Positions 37,119 through 46,014 of a stretch of 64,000 nt of DNA are shown here, in pieces. A model generated the notes under the pieces. It ran no database searches and had not been told where the DNA came from. It was given only the letters and a program-made list of their open reading frames with translations. The stretch is from positions 190,878 through 254,877 of the forward strand of contig OMVY01000004.1 in NCBI GenBank assembly GCA_900314635.1. The letters are read 5' to 3'. Each line of letters begins with the position of its first letter. Position 1 is the stretch's first letter. The DNA comes from an uncultured Methanobrevibacter sp. Lineage in GTDB: Archaea > Methanobacteriota > Methanobacteria > Methanobacteriales > Methanobacteriaceae. Made by a program: the position numbers and the translations under genes.

Positions 37119-38423
37119 TTAATGCAGGTTGCGCTTGTCGATTACGCGTTTTGCTTTTCCCTTGGTAGCTCTCGGCAGGCTCTTAGGCTCTACCAGAGTA
37201 ACTTTGACACGGATTCCAATCTCGTTTTGTATGTAGTCTGCAATCTTGTTTTGAACATTCATCATTTCCTTCACTCCATCGAAGAAAAGGGATTGTGAAG
37301 CTTCCACTTTGACTTCGATTTCATCTAGAATGTCAGGTCTTGTGACAATGATTTGATAATGAGGCTCGACATCGCTTACTTTAAGAAGCGCCTTCTCGAT
37401 TTGTGATGGGAATACGGCTACTCCTTTAACCTTGATCATATCGTCGGCCCTGCCGGTTATCCTCTCCATTCTCACATGGGTTCTTCCGCATTTGCAGGTG
37501 TCATAGTGAAGGGCTGTGATGTCTTTTGTTCTGAATCTGATGACAGGCATTCCCTCTCTTTCAAGGTTTGTCAGAATCAATTCACCTTTCTGGCCTTCTC
37601 CAAGTATCTTGTTGGTGTTGGTGTCTATGATTTCAGGATAGAAGTAATCTTCTGCAATATGAAGGCCGTTTTGAGCGCAGCATTCCATTCCCACTCCAGG
37701 ACCCATGATTTCAGTTAGTCCGTAGATGTTGTAAGCTGGCGCATTGAAGGATTCCTGGATTCTCTGCCTGATTTCTTCGGTATAAGGTTCGGAACCGAAT
37801 CCAATTGCCTTGAGGCCTACTTTGGTAGGGTCCACTCCTTCCTCTCTGGCTACTTCTCCAAGGTGAAGACCATATGACGGAGTGAATATGAGGCAGGTTG
37901 TGCCGAAGTCGTTCATGATTTCAACTTGTCTTCTTGTCTGTCCGGTTGATATTGGGATAATGGTTGCACCAATCTTTAAAACACCATAGTGAACACCGAA
38001 TCCTCCAGTAAACATCCCGTATCCGTGGGTATTTTGAATGATGTCGTTTTCATCAAGACCCATCATTTTAAGGCCTCTTGCTATCAGCTCTGCCCATATG
38101 TCCAGATCCTTCTTGGTATATCCGCTCACCACAGGCTTTCCTGTAGTTCCGCTTGATGAATGGACCTCGACTATGTCCTTTTGATCTACTGCGAACAATC
38201 CGAATGGATAAGAAGCTCTCAAGTCGTCCTTTGTAAGTATTGGAAGTTTTTCTATATCCTTCAAAGTTTCAATGTCTTCTGGAAAAACCTCGCATTCTGT
38301 GTATTTCTTATTGTAAAAAGGGACCTTGTCGAAAGCCCTTTTAACAGTAGCTTGCAGTTTTCTTAGTTGAAGTTCTTCTATTTCTTCCCTAGACATGCAT
38401 TCCGCTTTTTCATCCCAAAACAT
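37119..38423 (-). CDS. paaK: phenylacetate-CoA ligase
   Basis: A 434-residue adenylate-forming enzyme. The AMP-binding motif is [38 protein letters not shown] and the C-terminal hinge [23 protein letters not shown] with catalytic [10 protein letters not shown] follow. It activates phenylacetate or a related aryl acid with ATP and CoA. In methanogens this lets the cell take up aryl acids for aromatic amino-acid synthesis through indolepyruvate oxidoreductase working in reverse. I chose ATG 38423 (GAAGGTAG upstream) over an in-frame GTG 15 bases earlier. First of a three-gene set with ACT and AIM24. Confidence 0.93.
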   Translation of the reverse strand: MFWDEKAECMSREEIEELQLRKLQATVKRAFDKVPFYNKKYTECEVFPEDIETLKDIEKLPILTKDDLRASYPFGLFAVDQKDIVEVHSSSGTTGKPVVSGYTKKDLDIWAELIARGLKMMGLDENDIIQNTHGYGMFTGGFGVHYGVLKIGATIIPISTGQTRRQVEIMNDFGTTCLIFTPSYGLHLGEVAREEGVDPTKVGLKAIGFGSEPYTEEIRQRIQESFNAPAYNIYGLTEIMGPGVGMECCAQNGLHIAEDYFYPEIIDTNTNKILGEGQKGELILTNLEREGMPVIRFRTKDITALHYDTCKCGRTHVRMERITGRADDMIKVKGVAVFPSQIEKALLKVSDVEPHYQIIVTRPDILDEIEVKVEASQSLFFDGVKEMMNVQNKIADYIQNEIGIRVKVTLVEPKSLPRATKGKAKRVIDKRNLH

Positions 38424-38527
38424 AAATTCTACCTTCACTATTTTTTTAATTTTGAAATCATAATTGGATTTTTATAATTGTTATAATATTATAGTTTTGT
38501 TTTTTCAGTTAAATATATTATAGGTTA

Positions 38528-38674
38528 TTTTTGTCAATTTATCTGCTTTTAAATTTTAAATTCAGATGACCTTCAATTTTTGTCATTTTATCTGCTTTTA
38601 AATTTTAAATTCATATGACCTTCAATTTTTGTCATTTTATCTGCTTTTAAATTTTAAATTCATATGACCTTCAA
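38528..38674. repeat. three-copy tandem repeat, 49-bp period, reaching into a gene 3' end
   Basis: Three nearly identical 49-base units at 38528-38576, 38577-38625 and 38626-38674. The third covers the last codons (ELKVI) and stop of the isomerase gene; the other two lie downstream of it in the direction of transcription. Units 2 and 3 are identical except at the ends; unit 1 differs at two or three positions. Confidence 0.92.
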
Positions 38675-39430
38675 TTCCTTCATGTATTCAAGACTTTTTT
38701 TGATTGAATCCACACTATGAAGCTCCAGCATGTAGATTCCATCATAGCCTTTGCTCATGAAAACATCAAAGAAGTCATTTACTGCAAGAGAGCCTTCACC
38801 TAATGTAAGGTGTGTGTCATCATCGCCAGGATTGTCATGCACATGTATGTGTTTGACGCAGTCGAAGTACATCTCCTCAGGAGCAAATCCTGCAGTGTGG
38901 GCATGTCCTATGTCAAGAGTCATTGGCATGTCCAGTTCGGTCAATGTTTCATTCAAGAGATTTATGTCCTGATACATGAAACCTTGAATTGCTGGAAGGT
39001 TTTCAATGCATGGATTGACTCCCTTGTCATTGGCATAATCCCTCAGTTCGATTAAAGAGTCCCTTCCAAGTGAATAGACGAAGTCCACTTGATTTCGTGC
39101 GGTATAGGATACGATTCCAGGGTGGATGACTACAATGTCGCTGTCAATGTCTACAGCAAAGTCTATAGACCTTTCAATTTCATTAATTGATGCCTTTTGT
39201 ATGGCTTTATTGAAAGAGGCTATGTTCAAGTCGGTATAAGCTGAGTGGATGGTGTATTTCAATTCATAGGAATTGATCAATTCAATCATGTTTTTATCAT
39301 CGCTTATTTCTCTAAATGGCCTCTCATGAGTTATTTCAAAGTATTCGATTTTATTCAGGGCTTCAAAGATTTCCAGGGACTCCTCAAGTGGAATATCCTC
39401 GCTAGCCAAATGGGATGCTCCGATTTTCAT
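38660..39430 (-). CDS. AP endonuclease 2/xylose isomerase-like TIM-barrel protein
   Basis: A 256-residue protein of the sugar phosphate isomerase/epimerase superfamily. Metal-ligand type segments are spaced as expected: KIGASHLAS, then YTIHSAYTDLNIA (His), DIVVIHPGIV (His), NPCIENLPA (Glu), MTLDIGHAHTAG (Asp, His), HIHVHDNPGDDDTHLTLGEG (His) and MLELHSVDS (Glu). It is probably an isomerase or epimerase with Mn or Zn; some archaeal members are annotated as endonuclease IV-like, but this one lacks clear DNA-binding loops. Substrate unknown. GGAGAT precedes the ATG. Its stop codon lies within a tandem repeat. Confidence 0.8.
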   Translation of the reverse strand: MKIGASHLASEDIPLEESLEIFEALNKIEYFEITHERPFREISDDKNMIELINSYELKYTIHSAYTDLNIASFNKAIQKASINEIERSIDFAVDIDSDIVVIHPGIVSYTARNQVDFVYSLGRDSLIELRDYANDKGVNPCIENLPAIQGFMYQDINLLNETLTELDMPMTLDIGHAHTAGFAPEEMYFDCVKHIHVHDNPGDDDTHLTLGEGSLAVNDFFDVFMSKGYDGIYMLELHSVDSIKKSLEYMKELKVI

Positions 39431-39624
39431 TTTATCTCCTTAAGATTTTATAATATATTATTTTTATTTTTAAAGAATATAAATTTTAATTTTTATTTAT
39501 CTAAAAAGAAAACGCGCTTACGGTTAAATCAGGTGATTTCAGGATTTATGTTATGGGAAGTAATAGAAAAATTATATAATAGTTTAAATAAACTAAATTA
39601 TAATGATTTAAAAAGAGGCTCCAA

Positions 39625-40167
39625 ATGTTTGCTAAGTTTAATGAAATGATTGAAAATGAGGACAATTCAAAAACAGATCTGCTTGAAAACCTAAAAGAAC
39701 TGGCCAGGACAATAAGCATTTATGATCAGATGAAGGTTGCTGGCGAGCTGAGGGAGAATCTGGATGACATCCAAGGTCCTTTAAAGGAAGAGTTCTACAA
39801 GGTTTACGCCAAGTATTTTGTTGTGCGGATTACCGAAGTCAGAGACAATGACGATGACTTTGAAGGAGAGACTTTTGATTTCGATGAATTTGTCAAATCA
39901 GTTGTAAATCTGGAGACCAACTACAATGAGCCGATTGAAGAGGATGGCAAAAGCAGCGAGGAGTTCAAGAGAATCTATACTGCCATCTCATTATACACCA
40001 CATTTGTCTTGGATGAGCCTATTCATCCTGTTGGAACAAAGTTTCCAGGTCACTTGGAAGTGGAATATCATGACGGAGTCTATTATTGTCCGGTCAAGAA
40101 GAACAATGAGGACAATCCAAGAGCGGTATGCCAATTCTGCATTGCCGAGCAAATGGAGTATGATTAA
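39625..40167 (+). CDS. DUF2115 family protein (copy 1)
   Basis: A 180-residue protein of a family known only from methanogens. The helical N-terminus (LLENLKELARTISIYDQMKVAGEL) is followed by an acidic middle and a C-terminal metal-site-like part: PIHPVGTKFPGHLEVEYHDGVYYCPVKKN, then AVCQFCIAEQ. The three cysteines (YYC...C..C) look like zinc or Fe-S ligands. No function is known. A paralogue sits at 45.4 kb with the same cysteine pattern. AGAGG is about 9 bases before ATG 39625. Single gene, divergent from the isomerase. Confidence 0.85.
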   Translation: MFAKFNEMIENEDNSKTDLLENLKELARTISIYDQMKVAGELRENLDDIQGPLKEEFYKVYAKYFVVRITEVRDNDDDFEGETFDFDEFVKSVVNLETNYNEPIEEDGKSSEEFKRIYTAISLYTTFVLDEPIHPVGTKFPGHLEVEYHDGVYYCPVKKNNEDNPRAVCQFCIAEQMEYD

Positions 40168-40360
40168 TCATTATTTTTAGTTTAAACTATTAATTCTGAT
40201 TTAATTTTGTTAATTTTTTTATTACTTGTTTTTAGTTAAGTTTTTTTTGGTTTTGTTTTTGGTTTTTAGATTTTTTTTTAGTTTTTTTTAGTTTTTTTTT
40301 TAGTTTTTTTTGGTTTTTGGTTTTTAGTTTTTTTTATTTTTTCTAAAAACTATGTTTAAA

Positions 40361-42394
40361 TCAGTCTCTTACCTTTGCAATAATTCTAGCATCCTCTTTC
40401 ATTGCATTCATTATCTCATTGGCCATATCCAGATTCTTGTTCAATTTAACAGAACCCTTCTTGCCTACAGTTGCTGTAAAGAGGAAATCGTCTTCAATTA
40501 AAATGTCAAAGGAACGGCCTATGTGTCTTTTTCCAATAGGAAGAACCACATGATCCTTTCTAATGTCTGGAATGACTTCGAATCTTTCATAGACTATCTC
40601 ATCTTCAAAATCTTCTTCTTCCTGCATTTTGAGCTTGTAATCAATCATCTGGTCAAAATAATCTTTTTTGGACTTTTTAGACTTCTTGTTTTTCTTAGCC
40701 TGCTTTTCAAGTCTTTTCTGGAAGCTGTTAGGTGAGTTTTCAAGAGAATCCACATTTATGCTTATACCGATTTCATTTTCAAGCTCGTTTATTCTCTTTC
40801 CCTGTTTTCCAATTATTCTAGCCTTGTATTTGTCTTCGACATAAACATTAACCCTCTTGTCGCTTGCAAGGGATACTTCCAGATTTGCCTTTGGAACAAC
40901 TCTTTTCAATCTTCTAAGTATTTCTGCTTCAGCTATTTTTTGAACAGGGGTTTTGTCGCTGTTCTTTTTAGCCTTGGATGCTTGAACCATTCCTATATCC
41001 ATGACAATTGTCTGGTCTCCATAGGTATATATCTCATTGACAAGCTCTCCTGTTTCAAAGTCCACAACTTCTATTACAGGTCTTGACAGGTCACGCTCTT
41101 CCATTCCGGTTGGAACCTTTACTGTAAGTCTGTTTTCATAAATTGCAGCTATTTCACCATCTTCAATGTAGATTGTAGTATCCACGATTGATGGGATGGT
41201 TCCAAGATCCACCCTGCTTGCAATTCTCTGAATTGCATCAATAGGTCTGGTTGCATGGACAACCCCTATCATCCCGACTCCTGCAAGACGCATGTCTGCA
41301 AATATTTCGAAGTCGTGGTTTTTTCTAAGCTCATCGTAAATTGTAAAATCAGGCCTTACAAGAAGCAGTATGTCTGCAGTATTTTCCATGTCCCCTTCCA
41401 GAGGAGAGTACTGTGTGATTGTATCCGCTACCTGCAGGTCCCTTGGTGATTCCATTGTTTTTACAATCTTATGCATCTTCTCATCATAGAACTGTGCAAT
41501 GGCCTGTGCGAAGGTACTTTTTCCAGCTCCAGGAGATCCTGAAATCAGTATTCCCCTTGCGCTGTTTTTGAATCTGTCTATTATTTCTTCAGACAAGTCG
41601 TAATCATCAATTGTGACTTTTGCAACAGGTCTCACTGCAGTGATTTCAAGGGCTTCTGAGAATGGAGGTCTTGCTATTGATATTCTTAAATCTCTGGATT
41701 GAACGACAATGGCTCCTTCCATATCTGCTTCAAGGTATGATTTTGGATCGTATCTCTCCTTTTCAAGGATTTCCTCTGCTATGTTTTCAATCTGCTTGTA
41801 AGTGAATTTCTCTTCTGCCAGCTGAACAAGCCGGATATTTCCAGGCTTTCCTTTTTTAGCCATAGGAGGAATGTTTTCCTTTAAGTGAACAGACATTGTG
41901 TCCTTGTCAAAGAACTTGCTTATCTTGAGGTCTATGTTTCCCTTGTACTCCTGTTCATAGTAAATGACCGGAATTCCTTGCGCTTCTGCTGTTTTAGCCT
42001 GTATCTTGTCACTTGTAATGAGCATTGCACGATGTTCTCTTGCAACATCTCGAATGAGGCTGTCAACCTCTCCTAGTTTTGCAGTCGCCTTTTCAAAGTT
42101 TGTAGGACGTCTTCCTGTAATGTTAATTGAAATTTCACCGATTTCAGCCTGCTCTTGGAGTCTTTTAATTTCTTCCAGTCCTTTTACTCCAGTTGGTCTC
42201 TGATTGTTTGCCTGATGTTCCAGCTCTGCTATTGCCGCTTCAGGTATTATTATTTCCGGATAGCTCAGTTCCTTTTCCTTAATGAGTTTTGCTACATTTC
42301 CTTCTATGATGGCACTGGTATCCGGAACTATTCTCTTTATTTCATCGCTGTCGTCAATATCATAATCATATTGACCATAATCATCATAATCCAT
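40361..42394 (-). CDS. PIN domain-ATPase-KH protein
   Basis: A 677-residue archaeal protein combining three modules. An acidic tail (YDDYGQYDYDIDDSDE) opens it. Residues about 20-140 are a PIN nuclease domain (VPDTSAIIEG, and a later acidic GEVDSLIRDVAREH with TSD). Around residue 286 is the Walker A GSPGAGKST of a secretion-type (PilT/VirB11-like) ATPase, with DMRLAGVGMIGVVHATRPIDA beyond. Residues about 530-560 form a KH RNA-binding domain (IIGKQGKRINELENEIG). The family is widespread in archaea and is thought to act in RNA processing or ribosome-linked work. GGATGTGA lies before the ATG. Possibly co-transcribed after hisS-hisI. Confidence 0.9.
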   Translation of the reverse strand: MDYDDYGQYDYDIDDSDEIKRIVPDTSAIIEGNVAKLIKEKELSYPEIIIPEAAIAELEHQANNQRPTGVKGLEEIKRLQEQAEIGEISINITGRRPTNFEKATAKLGEVDSLIRDVAREHRAMLITSDKIQAKTAEAQGIPVIYYEQEYKGNIDLKISKFFDKDTMSVHLKENIPPMAKKGKPGNIRLVQLAEEKFTYKQIENIAEEILEKERYDPKSYLEADMEGAIVVQSRDLRISIARPPFSEALEITAVRPVAKVTIDDYDLSEEIIDRFKNSARGILISGSPGAGKSTFAQAIAQFYDEKMHKIVKTMESPRDLQVADTITQYSPLEGDMENTADILLLVRPDFTIYDELRKNHDFEIFADMRLAGVGMIGVVHATRPIDAIQRIASRVDLGTIPSIVDTTIYIEDGEIAAIYENRLTVKVPTGMEERDLSRPVIEVVDFETGELVNEIYTYGDQTIVMDIGMVQASKAKKNSDKTPVQKIAEAEILRRLKRVVPKANLEVSLASDKRVNVYVEDKYKARIIGKQGKRINELENEIGISINVDSLENSPNSFQKRLEKQAKKNKKSKKSKKDYFDQMIDYKLKMQEEEDFEDEIVYERFEVIPDIRKDHVVLPIGKRHIGRSFDILIEDDFLFTATVGKKGSVKLNKNLDMANEIMNAMKEDARIIAKVRD

Positions 42395-42509
42395 TGTTTC
42401 ACATCCTTATTGGATTTTATATTTTATGGTGTTGGGTGATGGTGGTTTTTATAATTTTGAATACAAATCTTAATAGAAAAAATTACTTGCTTAAGCGGAT
42501 AAGTGAAAA

Positions 42510-42920
42510 TCATCCGTACATTTCCTTAGGGTCGAATAATCTTTCGGATATGACTTTTATTTCATTGTCTGTGATATTGTCCAGATCAATCTCCTTGTCG
42601 ATATCGAGTTGTCTGAAGAAACAGGACCTGTAGCCTTCATGGCAAGCTGCGCCTTTTTGGTCCACTTTCAATATTATTGCATCGGCGTCGCAGTCGACAT
42701 ATATTTCCTTAACTGTTTGAATGTTTCCAGAGCTTTCCCCCTTAAGCCACTGCTTTCCACGGGAAGTGCTGTAGTAATGAGCCTTCTTTGTTTTCAAGGT
42801 CTCTTCAACCGCCTGTCTGTTCATGAATGCCACCATGAGCACTTCATTGGTCTGCCAGTCCTGTGCAACTGCTATAACAAGGTTTTCTCCATTCTTTTCA
42901 AGTCTAAAGTTCAATTCCAT
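42510..42920 (-). CDS. hisI: phosphoribosyl-AMP cyclohydrolase
   Basis: A 136-residue HisI without a HisE domain, as in archaea. EVLMVAFMNRQAVEETLKTKKAHYYSTSRGKQWLKGESSGN is the substrate and metal block. The cysteines C93-type in DCDADAIILKVDQKGAACHEGYRSCFFR bind zinc. It opens the ring of phosphoribosyl-AMP in step three of histidine synthesis. It lies 85 bases after hisS in the same direction; no other his genes are nearby. Confidence 0.96.
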   Translation of the reverse strand: MELNFRLEKNGENLVIAVAQDWQTNEVLMVAFMNRQAVEETLKTKKAHYYSTSRGKQWLKGESSGNIQTVKEIYVDCDADAIILKVDQKGAACHEGYRSCFFRQLDIDKEIDLDNITDNEIKVISERLFDPKEMYG

Positions 42921-43005
42921 AATTCCGCTTCCTTGTTTTTAGATATTCTTTTTATTTTTTTTAATCCTTTTTTAATATCTGCTATTATTTGCTGATTGCT
43001 ATGAC

Positions 43006-44304
43006 CTATAAATTTGATTTTATATATTCCGCAACATCTTCAACAGCTACTATCTCCTGCTCTCCGGATTCCATGTCTTTTACAGTAACATTTCCTTCTT
43101 CAAGGTCGCGCTCTCCAACAAGAACAACATTCTTAACATTCAGCTTGTTTGCATAGGAGAGAATCTTCTTGAATTTCTTTCTAGACAAGTCCACTTCAGT
43201 TGGAATATCTGCATTTCTTAAATTCTGGGTAATTTCAAAAGCCTTCTGCCTAGTGGAGTCAGAAATAGCTGCAACATATGTGTTCACCATAGGAGGCAGT
43301 TCCTTTTTGCCTCCAAGCTCTTCGATTGCATTCATTAATCTGTCGAATCCGAGTGCGAATCCAGTGGAAGCAACATCTTCTCCTCCGAATAATTTGACGA
43401 GATTGTAAGTTCCTCCGCCGCATACCTGTTTTTGTGCTCCAAGTCCCTGGACATATACCTCAAACACAATTCCAGTATAATAATCCAGTCCTCTTGCTAC
43501 TCCAAGGTTCAATTTGTAGTTGGTCACCTGGAAGCTCTTCAGAGTGTCTACAAGCTCCTTGAACTCTTCAAGTGCATCCCTTGCCTCTTCATAAGGAGAT
43601 ACCAGCTCTTCAATATCCTTGATGATTGAAGAGTCTCCAACCATGTCGATTAGCTTGAGAAGAACCTCATTCAATTCTGAATTGTCCTTGATTATCGGAT
43701 TTTCTCCGATTAATGACTCCTTAAGCAGTTCCTTGTCGCCCTTGTCTATGACAATCATTATCTCTCTCTGGGTGGCTTCATCGATGTCGAAGTGCTTGAA
43801 CAGTCCTCTGATTATTCCAAGGTGGTTGACATTGATTTCAGCTGTTGTGATGCCCAATGCTTCAAGAGAACTGTTGCACATGGCGATGACCTCAGCTTCC
43901 CCTTCTGGAGATTTTGCGCCGATAAGCTCGCATCCGAACTGCCAGAATTGTCTGAATCTTCCCTTTTGAGGTCTTTCATATCTGAAACAGCTTCCATAGT
44001 AGTAAAGCTTTATAGGCTTTGCTGATTTCTGCATTTCATTAAGGTATAATCGTGAAATAGGTGCTGTGATTTCAGGTCTTAGTGTGAGGTCACGACCTCC
44101 CTTGTCTTTGAAATTGTAGAGCTGGTCGACGATTTCCTCGCCTGATTTTGTAGTGAACAGCTTCAAGTCTTCAAAAAGAGGAGTCTGCACTTCTCCAAAA
44201 CCGTAGTTTTCAAACACTCTTCTTAATGTGTTTTCAGCTTCCTTTCTTTGTCTCATTTCTTCAAAGAGAAAGTCTCTAGTTCCTCTTGGTCTTTCAAATT
44301 CCAT
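43006..44304 (-). CDS. hisS: histidine-tRNA ligase
   Basis: A 432-residue class II synthetase. Motif 1 (RPRGTRDFLFEEM, then YGFGEVQTPLFE), motif 2 (GSCFRYERPQKGRFRQFWQFGCELIG) and the histidine-specific loops (GLDYYTGIVFEVYV, GGGTYNLVKLFGGEDVASTGFALGFDR) are complete. A C-terminal anticodon domain follows (TYVAAISDSTRQKAFEI). Length is normal. GGAGG is 4-5 bases before the ATG. hisI follows in the same direction. Upstream lies the 1-kb repetitive region described at 44.4-45.1 kb. Confidence 0.97.
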   Translation of the reverse strand: MEFERPRGTRDFLFEEMRQRKEAENTLRRVFENYGFGEVQTPLFEDLKLFTTKSGEEIVDQLYNFKDKGGRDLTLRPEITAPISRLYLNEMQKSAKPIKLYYYGSCFRYERPQKGRFRQFWQFGCELIGAKSPEGEAEVIAMCNSSLEALGITTAEINVNHLGIIRGLFKHFDIDEATQREIMIVIDKGDKELLKESLIGENPIIKDNSELNEVLLKLIDMVGDSSIIKDIEELVSPYEEARDALEEFKELVDTLKSFQVTNYKLNLGVARGLDYYTGIVFEVYVQGLGAQKQVCGGGTYNLVKLFGGEDVASTGFALGFDRLMNAIEELGGKKELPPMVNTYVAAISDSTRQKAFEITQNLRNADIPTEVDLSRKKFKKILSYANKLNVKNVVLVGERDLEEGNVTVKDMESGEQEIVAVEDVAEYIKSNL

Positions 44305-44537
44305 TATATTCCTCCAATGGTAATAAATAATAAGAATGATTTTTGATTTTTTAAATAATTTTTAACTAGTAGTTATTTTATATATTATTACTAATAGTTT
44401 AACAATAATAATGTATGATGGTTTTTCTTTATAATCTTTTTTAATTATTGCATTTATTTTTTTCAAATGGTGAATGGAGTGGGAAAAAAGAGATTTTATT
44501 TTGTTTTTATGGTATGAAACTAATATTTTTTTCAATA

Positions 44538-44561
44538 AAAAAAGGAATTCCGAAGAATTCC
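44538..44561 (-). terminator. cUUCGg hairpin plus T7, copy A
   Basis: On the minus strand GGAATTC-TTCG-GAATTCC is followed by seven T residues. C(UUCG)G is the exceptionally stable tetraloop. The stem is 7 bp here because the outer pairs are mismatched. Confidence 0.7.
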
Positions 44562-44587
44562 CTCCTTACCCTATTATTGAATACACC

Positions 44588-44605
44588 TTGACAAATAATT
44601 GTCAA
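44588..44605. promoter_or_regulatory. TTGACAA-N4-TTGTCAA palindrome, copy A
   Basis: Seven-base inverted arms around ATAA. The same arms recur at 44835-44852 around a different centre (TTTA), and a related GTCAATATTGAC palindrome is at 45187-45198. Arms kept while the centre changes is what a protein-binding site or a paired RNA would show. Confidence 0.5.
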
Positions 44606-44781
44606 TAATATTTTATTTATTTGAATATATATATTTTTCTAGAATAGTTGGGAACTTATTATATGTGTTTATTTCATTGTATAGAAAAGGAGTAACATAT
44701 TATTTTTTCAAATGGTGAATGGGATTTTAAAAAAGAGATTTTATTTTGTTTTTATGGTATGGAACTAATATTTTTTTCAAT

Positions 44782-44808
44782 AAAAAAAGGAATTCCGAAG
44801 AATTCCTT
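44782..44808 (-). terminator. cUUCGg hairpin plus T7, copy B
   Basis: On the minus strand AAGGAATTC pairs with GAATTCCTT (9 bp) across a TTCG loop, with the pairing T residues running on into a T7 tract. It lies 158 bases after the stop of the possible 30-residue ORF at 44966 and could end its transcript. Confidence 0.72.
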
Positions 44809-44834
44809 CCCATATCAAATTATAGATACACACC

Positions 44835-44852
44835 TTGACAATTTATTGTCAA
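44835..44852. promoter_or_regulatory. TTGACAA-N4-TTGTCAA palindrome, copy B
   Basis: Same seven-base arms as copy A around TTTA. It sits 27 bases from the copy B hairpin. Confidence 0.5.
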
Positions 44853-44965
44853 TAATAGTTGTTTTTCTAAATATATAAATTTTTTCTATAATTGTTCCAT
44901 GATTAATTATAATCTTTTTAAAAATGTGGAGGAACTATTTTTGGTGTGTTAGATTTAAATCTGTA

Positions 44966-45058
44966 TTAGAATAGGTATAAACATATTATTTCTACAATAA
45001 AAATAATTACTTCATAATGCATGAGCATGAAGTAGAAAAAATTAAAGTATTTTTTCAT
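44966..45058 (-). CDS. possible 30-residue hydrophobic peptide
   Basis: ATG 45058 is preceded by GGAGGTGG four bases away, the best ribosome site seen in any noncoding part of the window. The frame runs 30 residues to TAA 44966. The product starts MKKYFNFFYFMLMHYE and continues with a very hydrophobic IIFIVEIICLYLF, so it would be a single membrane helix with a positive start. It lies among duplicated hairpins and palindromes. Small toxic peptides of type I toxin-antitoxin systems have this size and character, but I have no independent evidence of function, and AT-rich DNA readily encodes hydrophobic strings. The strong ribosome site is the main support. Confidence 0.4.
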   Translation of the reverse strand: MKKYFNFFYFMLMHYEVIIFIVEIICLYLF

Positions 45059-45386
45059 GCTACCACCTCCAGACTCTATAATTTGATGTGGGTAGTTCCT
45101 CCAATAATAAATTAAATTTATTTATATTTAAATTAAACGATAAATATTTATTTATTTTTAAATTACTATTTGTATTTCAATTATTTGTCAATATTGACTT
45201 TAATTTGGAATATTTGTTTAATTTAAACAATTATTATTGCTTTGTTAAAAAATTTTAATTTTAAATAATATTTCCAATTTGAAAATTTTTATTAAATTAG
45301 AACAATTCACTTAAATGAGAAAACAATACATAGAATTTTAAATAATAAACTACTATACTTTATTATAAAATATTTAAGTGTGAATT

Positions 45387-45950
45387 ATGTTTGAAGAATT
45401 GCATGACCTCGTGGATAATAAAAGGCTTACAAAGAACAATTTATTGGAAGTCTTGAAGGAGAAAGCCCAGAAAATATCAATTTTCGACCTCATGGAGGCG
45501 AACCAGTACATACTTCAGGATGTGGAGTTTGTGCAGGAAAGATACCAGGATGACTTCCGCCAGGCTTATGTCAAGCAGTTCATAGGCCATATCAACCATA
45601 TCAAAAACGACAGGACAGACTACGACAGCAGGGGCAAAAAGGAGAAAATCGACTACAAGCAGTTTGAAGAGTCATTGACCACCTTGCATGAAGTCTATGA
45701 TGGCGTTGACTTTGACAGCGACAAGGTCCAGCTCATATACTGTCTGGTGTCATTATATGCGACTTTCATATTGAACGAGCCTATTCATTCACTTGATACT
45801 CCTTTCCCAGGCAATCTTAAGATAAAGAAGCTTGGAAAGTACTATTATTGTCCTGTCAAGGGGACTCAGAAGGATACGGAAGGCGCAGTATGCAATATAT
45901 GCATATCCCGCGAGATCGATTATGATCCGAAACTGAATTCCAGCAGTTAG
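45387..45950 (+). CDS. DUF2115 family protein (copy 2)
   Basis: A 187-residue paralogue of the protein at 39.6 kb. It shares the order LLEVLKEKAQKISIFDLMEAN, then SLYATFILNEPIHSLDTPFPGNLKIKKLGKYYYCPVKG, and AVCNICISREIDYD, so the C...C-x-x-C set is conserved. The middle is basic and acidic (KNDRTDYDSRGKKEKIDYKQ) where copy 1 is acidic. The family is methanogen-specific with unknown role. GTGTGA is 6 bases before ATG 45387. Single gene followed by aroE after 64 bases in the same direction. Confidence 0.85.
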   Translation: MFEELHDLVDNKRLTKNNLLEVLKEKAQKISIFDLMEANQYILQDVEFVQERYQDDFRQAYVKQFIGHINHIKNDRTDYDSRGKKEKIDYKQFEESLTTLHEVYDGVDFDSDKVQLIYCLVSLYATFILNEPIHSLDTPFPGNLKIKKLGKYYYCPVKGTQKDTEGAVCNICISREIDYDPKLNSSS

Positions 45951-46014
45951 ATATTTAAATGATAATTTTTAATAGCTTAAAGTTTAGAAATGCTTAAATT
46001 TATTGGTGATTTTT

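Larger units (their letters stand above)
44455..44870. repeat. tandem duplicated noncoding unit, 245-bp period
   Basis: The segment starting 'tttcaaatggtgaatgg' at 44461 recurs at 44706. The copies share about 100 bases through the hairpin (44544 and 44789), then the TTGACAA palindrome (44588 and 44835) with more divergence between. The middle of each unit is diverged, while the hairpin stem and palindrome arms are kept. Confidence 0.85.
44809..45102. repeat. inverted repeats bounding the peptide region
   Basis: CCCATATCAAATTATAGA (44809-44826) is the reverse complement of 45075-45092 with one mismatch in 18. GGAGGAACTA (44928-44937) is the exact reverse complement of 45093-45102. The right-hand copies are adjacent and lie in the leader of the possible peptide gene. 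Confidence 0.75.
44305..45386. other. repeat-rich noncoding region between hisS and DUF2115
   Basis: About 1.08 kb. The outer parts are plain AT-rich DNA with the hisS promoter on the left and the DUF2115 promoter on the right. The core, 44455-45103, has a duplicated unit, two terminator-like hairpins, operator-like palindromes, inverted repeats and a possible tiny gene, each listed separately. Confidence 0.6.
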
